From assembly GCA_028702895.1 (NCBI GenBank), contig JAQVNZ010000007.1:1-26884 (forward strand): DNA of 26,884 nt, in the 5' to 3' direction. Each line of letters opens with the position of its first letter. Position 1 is the first letter of the stretch. A program made the translations under genes and the position numbers. The DNA comes from Candidatus Iainarchaeum sp. GTDB lineage: Archaea > Iainarchaeota > Iainarchaeia > Iainarchaeales > JAAZKV01. Shown here piece by piece: positions 24,060-26,884 of the stretch. The notes under the pieces are model-generated. The model worked only from the letters and a program-made list of their open reading frames with translations. It ran no database searches and was not told where the DNA came from.

Positions 24060-24851
24060 TTAAAAGAAAATCCAAAAGTATTTGGATCCGTTTATTTTTT
24101 TAAAACCAGTTTTTCTTGCACTAGAATAATATTGACTTCTAATACTATCTGTTTCTGTTCTAATCGCACCACTTTTAACAAGATGTCTTGTTGTTAAATC
24201 CACATTAAATTCTGGTCTAAGTAAAGCAATAGAATTACAACCCTTTCTTTTAGCATGTTCTGTTAATTCTCTTAACATAAATATTTGCCAATTATTAGTT
24301 ATAGCAGTATTTGCATTTTTTACAATATTTGTGGTGTTAATATATTTTTTTTTAGACGGGCCTTGTAAATTAGTAATAGCACAAACGCCTATTCCTTTTG
24401 TTATATCAATTGGAAATTTAATATTTGGTTCAATATTTTTTGTTAGAGTAAAACTAGCTTTGAATAATTTGCTTTTTTGTTTAATCCTAATTTTTTTACC
24501 AATTTTATTTAATTTTTTTCCTTCACCAAAAAGTTTTTTCTCAATAGAATCTAATCCTCTACTAGCAGTGGATTCTAGAGTTAATATTAATCCGCCATTA
24601 AGAGAACCTTTTCGTAAATTAGTTTCAAATTCACCAAATTTTTTTTTCTCAAAATTATGAACAAATTTTTTATAATCTTTTAAATTAGATTGAGCGTGAA
24701 TATCATATGTTTTATGCCTTTCTTTCATTTTTGGCCAAATTCGTATAGTTCTTCTTGATAATAATTCGGTTCTTAGTAGTTTAATTTGCTTAATAGAATT
24801 TTGTTTAAGTAGTTTTTGTTTGATTGGATTTTTTTTAGTTGGGTTAGCCAT
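24060..24851 (-). CDS. Hypothetical protein downstream of acetate kinase
   Basis: A 263-aa soluble basic protein I do not recognise with confidence. The N-terminal third is Lys/Arg-rich. The C-terminal half has a conserved-looking core: ICAITNLQG-like GVCAITNLQGPS, then NNWQIFMLRELTEHAKRKGC, NSIALLRPEFNVD, and RSQYYSSARKTGFKKINGSK followed by YFWIFF. The alternation of an AKRKGC helix, a hydrophobic strand and a YY-x2-A-x3-GF helix recalls the second half of GNAT acetyltransferases, but the acetyl-CoA loop (R/Q-x-x-G-x-G/A) is not visible, so I leave it unassigned. The ATG at 24849-24851 lies 25 bases after the acetate kinase stop on the same strand, so the two are probably cotranscribed. Confidence 0.65.
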   Translation of the reverse strand: MANPTKKNPIKQKLLKQNSIKQIKLLRTELLSRRTIRIWPKMKERHKTYDIHAQSNLKDYKKFVHNFEKKKFGEFETNLRKGSLNGGLILTLESTASRGLDSIEKKLFGEGKKLNKIGKKIRIKQKSKLFKASFTLTKNIEPNIKFPIDITKGIGVCAITNLQGPSKKKYINTTNIVKNANTAITNNWQIFMLRELTEHAKRKGCNSIALLRPEFNVDLTTRHLVKSGAIRTETDSIRSQYYSSARKTGFKKINGSKYFWIFF

Positions 24852-24876
24852 GTTAATAGTTATTATTTAGTTTTAT

Positions 24877-26073
24877 TTAATCATTTGTTTTTTGGATTGT
24901 TTTTTTTGTTTCTCTTGCAATCATTAATTCTTCATTAGTTGGTATAACTACTATTTTTACTTTAGAACTATCTGTGCTAATAATTCTTTCTTTTCCATGT
25001 AAAACATTTTTTTCTTTATCAATTTCTATTCCAAAGAAACTCGTGTTCTCACAAATCATTTCACGTATTTCAGAAAAATTTTCGCCTAATCCAGCTGTAA
25101 AAACAAGAACATCTATTCCATTCATTATGGATATGAAAGCACCAAGATATTCTTTTATCCTATAAGAAAATTTTTCAAGAGCAAATAATGCTTGCTTGTT
25201 ATTATTTTCCCAAGCTTCTCTTTTTATTTCTCTACAATCACTACTAACCTTGCTTAATCCAAGTAAACCAGATTTTGTGTTTAAAATATTTTCTATTTCG
25301 CTAATCGTTAAATTTTCTTTTTTCATTAAAAAAGGAATTATTGAAGGATCAATATCTCCACTTCGTGTACCCATCATGATTCCAGCTAATGGAGTAAAAC
25401 CCATTGTAGTATTAACACACTTTCCATTTTGGATTGCTGATAATGAAGCTCCGTTGCCTAAATGACAAGTAATCATTTTTAATTTAGTAATGTCTTTTCC
25501 AATTAATTCTGCTGCTTTTTTTGAAACATATTCATGAGATGTTCCGTGAAAACCATATTTTCTTAAATGATATTTTTCATAATACTCGTAAGGTACGGGG
25601 TAAATAAAAGCTTTTTTTGGCATTGTTTGATGAAATGCTGTATCAAAAACTGCAACCATTTTTTTGTCAAAAATTTTTTTACAAGCATTAATTCCAATTA
25701 AATGCGCTGGATTATGCAGTGGTGCTAAATCACAACAATTTTGTATTCCTAAAATAACTGTATCATTAATTATAACACTATTTTTAAAAAATTCTCCGCC
25801 ATGAACTATTCGGTGACCAATTGCATCAACATCATTAATAGAATTAATAACATTATTTTGGATTAAATCATCTATTATTTTATTTAATGCGATTTCATGA
25901 TTTATTATTTTTAATTCTTTTTTTACTTTATTAGAATCTTTTTTTTCAAAAGAATATTTTGCGTTATTTCCAATTTCTTCAATACTTGCTTTTGCAAGAC
26001 AAACTTCTTGTTCAATTTCTATTAATTGGCATTTCAAAGAAGAACTACCACAATTAACAACGAGTATTTTCAT
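24877..26073 (-). CDS. ackA: Acetate kinase
   Basis: Converts acetyl phosphate and ADP to acetate and ATP, or the reverse. The 398-aa protein begins MKILVVNCGSSSLKCQLIE, the first acetate kinase signature with the catalytic Asn. It continues with IGHRIVHGG (substrate Arg), FHQTMP, GFHGTSHEYVS (catalytic His region), TCHLGNGASLSAIQNGKCVN, MMGTRSGDIDPSI (second signature with the catalytic Arg) and GIDVLVFTAGLGENF. Length is normal. A TTG at 26091 would add MFAFLF, which is not part of the family; the ATG at 26071-26073 is preferred and a TATA-like TAATAAAAAG on the minus strand is about 26 nt upstream. No phosphotransacetylase is in the window. Most archaea instead use ADP-forming acetyl-CoA synthetase, so bacterial origin is likely. 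Confidence 0.95.
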   Translation of the reverse strand: MKILVVNCGSSSLKCQLIEIEQEVCLAKASIEEIGNNAKYSFEKKDSNKVKKELKIINHEIALNKIIDDLIQNNVINSINDVDAIGHRIVHGGEFFKNSVIINDTVILGIQNCCDLAPLHNPAHLIGINACKKIFDKKMVAVFDTAFHQTMPKKAFIYPVPYEYYEKYHLRKYGFHGTSHEYVSKKAAELIGKDITKLKMITCHLGNGASLSAIQNGKCVNTTMGFTPLAGIMMGTRSGDIDPSIIPFLMKKENLTISEIENILNTKSGLLGLSKVSSDCREIKREAWENNNKQALFALEKFSYRIKEYLGAFISIMNGIDVLVFTAGLGENFSEIREMICENTSFFGIEIDKEKNVLHGKERIISTDSSKVKIVVIPTNEELMIARETKKTIQKTND

Positions 26074-26110
26074 AAATAAAAAAGCAAACAAAGACTTTTT
26101 ATTACTGGCT

Positions 26111-26180
26111 ATTAAAATTAATTATTTTTTGATATATTGTATGTTTTTTTATTAAAATTAATTATTTTTAATGTTTTTTT
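26111..26180. repeat. Two-copy 40-bp tandem repeat
   Basis: attaaaattaattattttt occurs at 26111-26129 and 26151-26169, each followed by a variant ending atgttttttt. The period is 40 bp. It fills the gap between the divergent ackA and the lysine-rich protein gene, just upstream of the latter's TATA box. Confidence 0.7.
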
Positions 26181-26196
26181 TATGTTTTTGGATAAT

Positions 26197-26205
26197 TTTA
26201 TATAC
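26197..26205 (+). promoter_or_regulatory. TATA box of the lysine-tail protein gene
   Basis: ttttatata is centred 25-26 nt before the ATG at 26226, with no ribosome binding site, fitting a leaderless transcript. Confidence 0.6.
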
Positions 26206-26225
26206 TTTGATATTATATTTTTAAT

Positions 26226-26822
26226 ATGATTAAAAAGAATTTGCCAAAAAAACCAATTGCAAAAAAAGTTGCATTAAAGAAAATTGCTGAAAAGAAAATT
26301 ATTGCAAAAAAGGTTATTGCGAAAAAGATTGTTACAAAAAAAGTTGTTTCACAAAAAGCAGTTCAATTAAAATTAGTTAATAATTTTTTAGCACTTGTTA
26401 AATCTCCTAAAAGAATGCGTGCGGGTGAATGGAAAAAATTAAAATATTCTAATTTTAAAGAAAAAAATATTTCTTTTACATTTTTAACAAAATTTTTGAG
26501 TGCTGAAAAATTGCATGTTATTGGTGCGCCTACTAATCTAATAATTCAACATTTTGGTGTAGAAAATTTAAAATCTGGATTAAAAAGTAATCCTCATTCT
26601 CCAATAATTCCTTTCAAGGAAATGCGTAAAGCTGGGGTAAGCGCAAAAGAATTATCAAAATTACATGTGCAACCAGGGGCATTATTAACTGCAGGTTATT
26701 CTAGGGCCGAAATAGTTAGTACGGGGGCAATTAGTAAAGCGAATCTTGATTCCATGGCTAATAGAATTAATGCTAGCACTTTAAAATTTCATAAGAGTTC
26801 AAAAAAACCTACTTTAATTTAA
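26226..26822 (+). CDS. Protein with histone-H1-like lysine-rich N-terminal tail
   Basis: A 198-aa protein. Residues 1-48 are built of near-repeats of KK(I/V)-(A/I/V)-x such as KKVALKKIAEKKIIAKKVIA, a tail resembling bacterial and eukaryotic H1-like DNA-binding tails. Residues of about 50-198 form a soluble domain with no recognised family: RMRAGEWKKLKYSNFKEKNI is followed by helices with AGAxxxxL-like spacing (MRKAGVSAKELSKL, GALLTAGYSRAEIVSTGAIS). These alternate short helices with G-(V/Y)-(S/T)-x2-E motifs, which could be small helical repeats. DNA or RNA binding through the tail is inference. A TATA box sits 26 nt before the ATG, predicting leaderless expression. Confidence 0.72.
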   Translation: MIKKNLPKKPIAKKVALKKIAEKKIIAKKVIAKKIVTKKVVSQKAVQLKLVNNFLALVKSPKRMRAGEWKKLKYSNFKEKNISFTFLTKFLSAEKLHVIGAPTNLIIQHFGVENLKSGLKSNPHSPIIPFKEMRKAGVSAKELSKLHVQPGALLTAGYSRAEIVSTGAISKANLDSMANRINASTLKFHKSSKKPTLI

Positions 26823-26884
26823 TAATTTTGTTTAATATTAAAAATAGTGGATATGTGGTACCTAAAATAATAATACCCCGACCG

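Noticed and set aside
1..26884. CRISPR array or other regularly spaced repeats.
   Set aside because: No set of three or more evenly spaced repeats was seen; the direct repeats found have only two copies.

Overview
The window looks like a piece of a very AT-rich archaeal chromosome, most likely from a DPANN lineage of the Woesearchaeota/Pacearchaeota kind. The reasons are an archaeal class III (pilin-like) signal peptide, a Taw1-type wyosine synthase, a tRNA-Tyr with an archaeal bulge-helix-bulge intron, TATA boxes about 26 nt upstream of start codons (leaderless mRNAs), and GGTGAT-type ribosome binding sites on other genes. The exact lineage is inferred. No rRNA or CRISPR array is present.

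Layout. 1-1000: a membrane-linked GT2 glycosyltransferase (minus). 1112-3041: a BRO-type (phage antirepressor-like) gene whose N-terminal half (1112-1489) and last 38 codons (2925-3041) lie on either side of an AbiEi/AbiEii type IV toxin-antitoxin pair. 3053-4546: a GT-C membrane glycosyltransferase. 4768-6000: a tyrosine recombinase just 3' of an intron-containing tRNA-Tyr, a typical integrative-element arrangement. A 14-bp copy of the tRNA 5' end lies 85 bp away. 6204-7555: a PAP2 lipid phosphatase with a small unknown partner. 7682-9112: a pilin-signal protein carrying BspA-like/DUF285 repeats. 9274-10239: taw1. 10257-11955: a small DedA/VTT-like membrane protein, a zinc-ribbon protein followed by an intrinsic-type terminator, a 58-aa two-helix membrane protein, and a small protein translationally coupled to the next gene. 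11952-13610: a radical SAM protein of the MJ0619/tetraether lipid synthase family. 13736-18829: a 1697-aa membrane-anchored surface protein. 19094-19654: a 36-codon basic ORF, a roughly 228-nt highly structured RNA candidate with a 7-bp pseudoknot, and tRNA-Thr(TGT). 19741-20385: a CxxCxxCC protein. 20444-26822: an unknown membrane protein, a Ca2+-type P-ATPase, an unknown protein downstream of acetate kinase, acetate kinase, and a protein with a histone-H1-like lysine-rich tail.

How it fits together. Many genes concern the cell surface and envelope: two glycosyltransferases, a PAP2 phosphatase, a putative tetraether lipid enzyme, two large exported proteins and an ion pump. The 1.1-6.1 kb part bears marks of mobile DNA (integrase, tRNA target, toxin-antitoxin, broken BRO gene). 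The features most worth following up are the unidentified structured RNA, the AbiE pair lodged in the BRO gene, the Tes-family operon, and the pilin-signal/DUF285 fusion.
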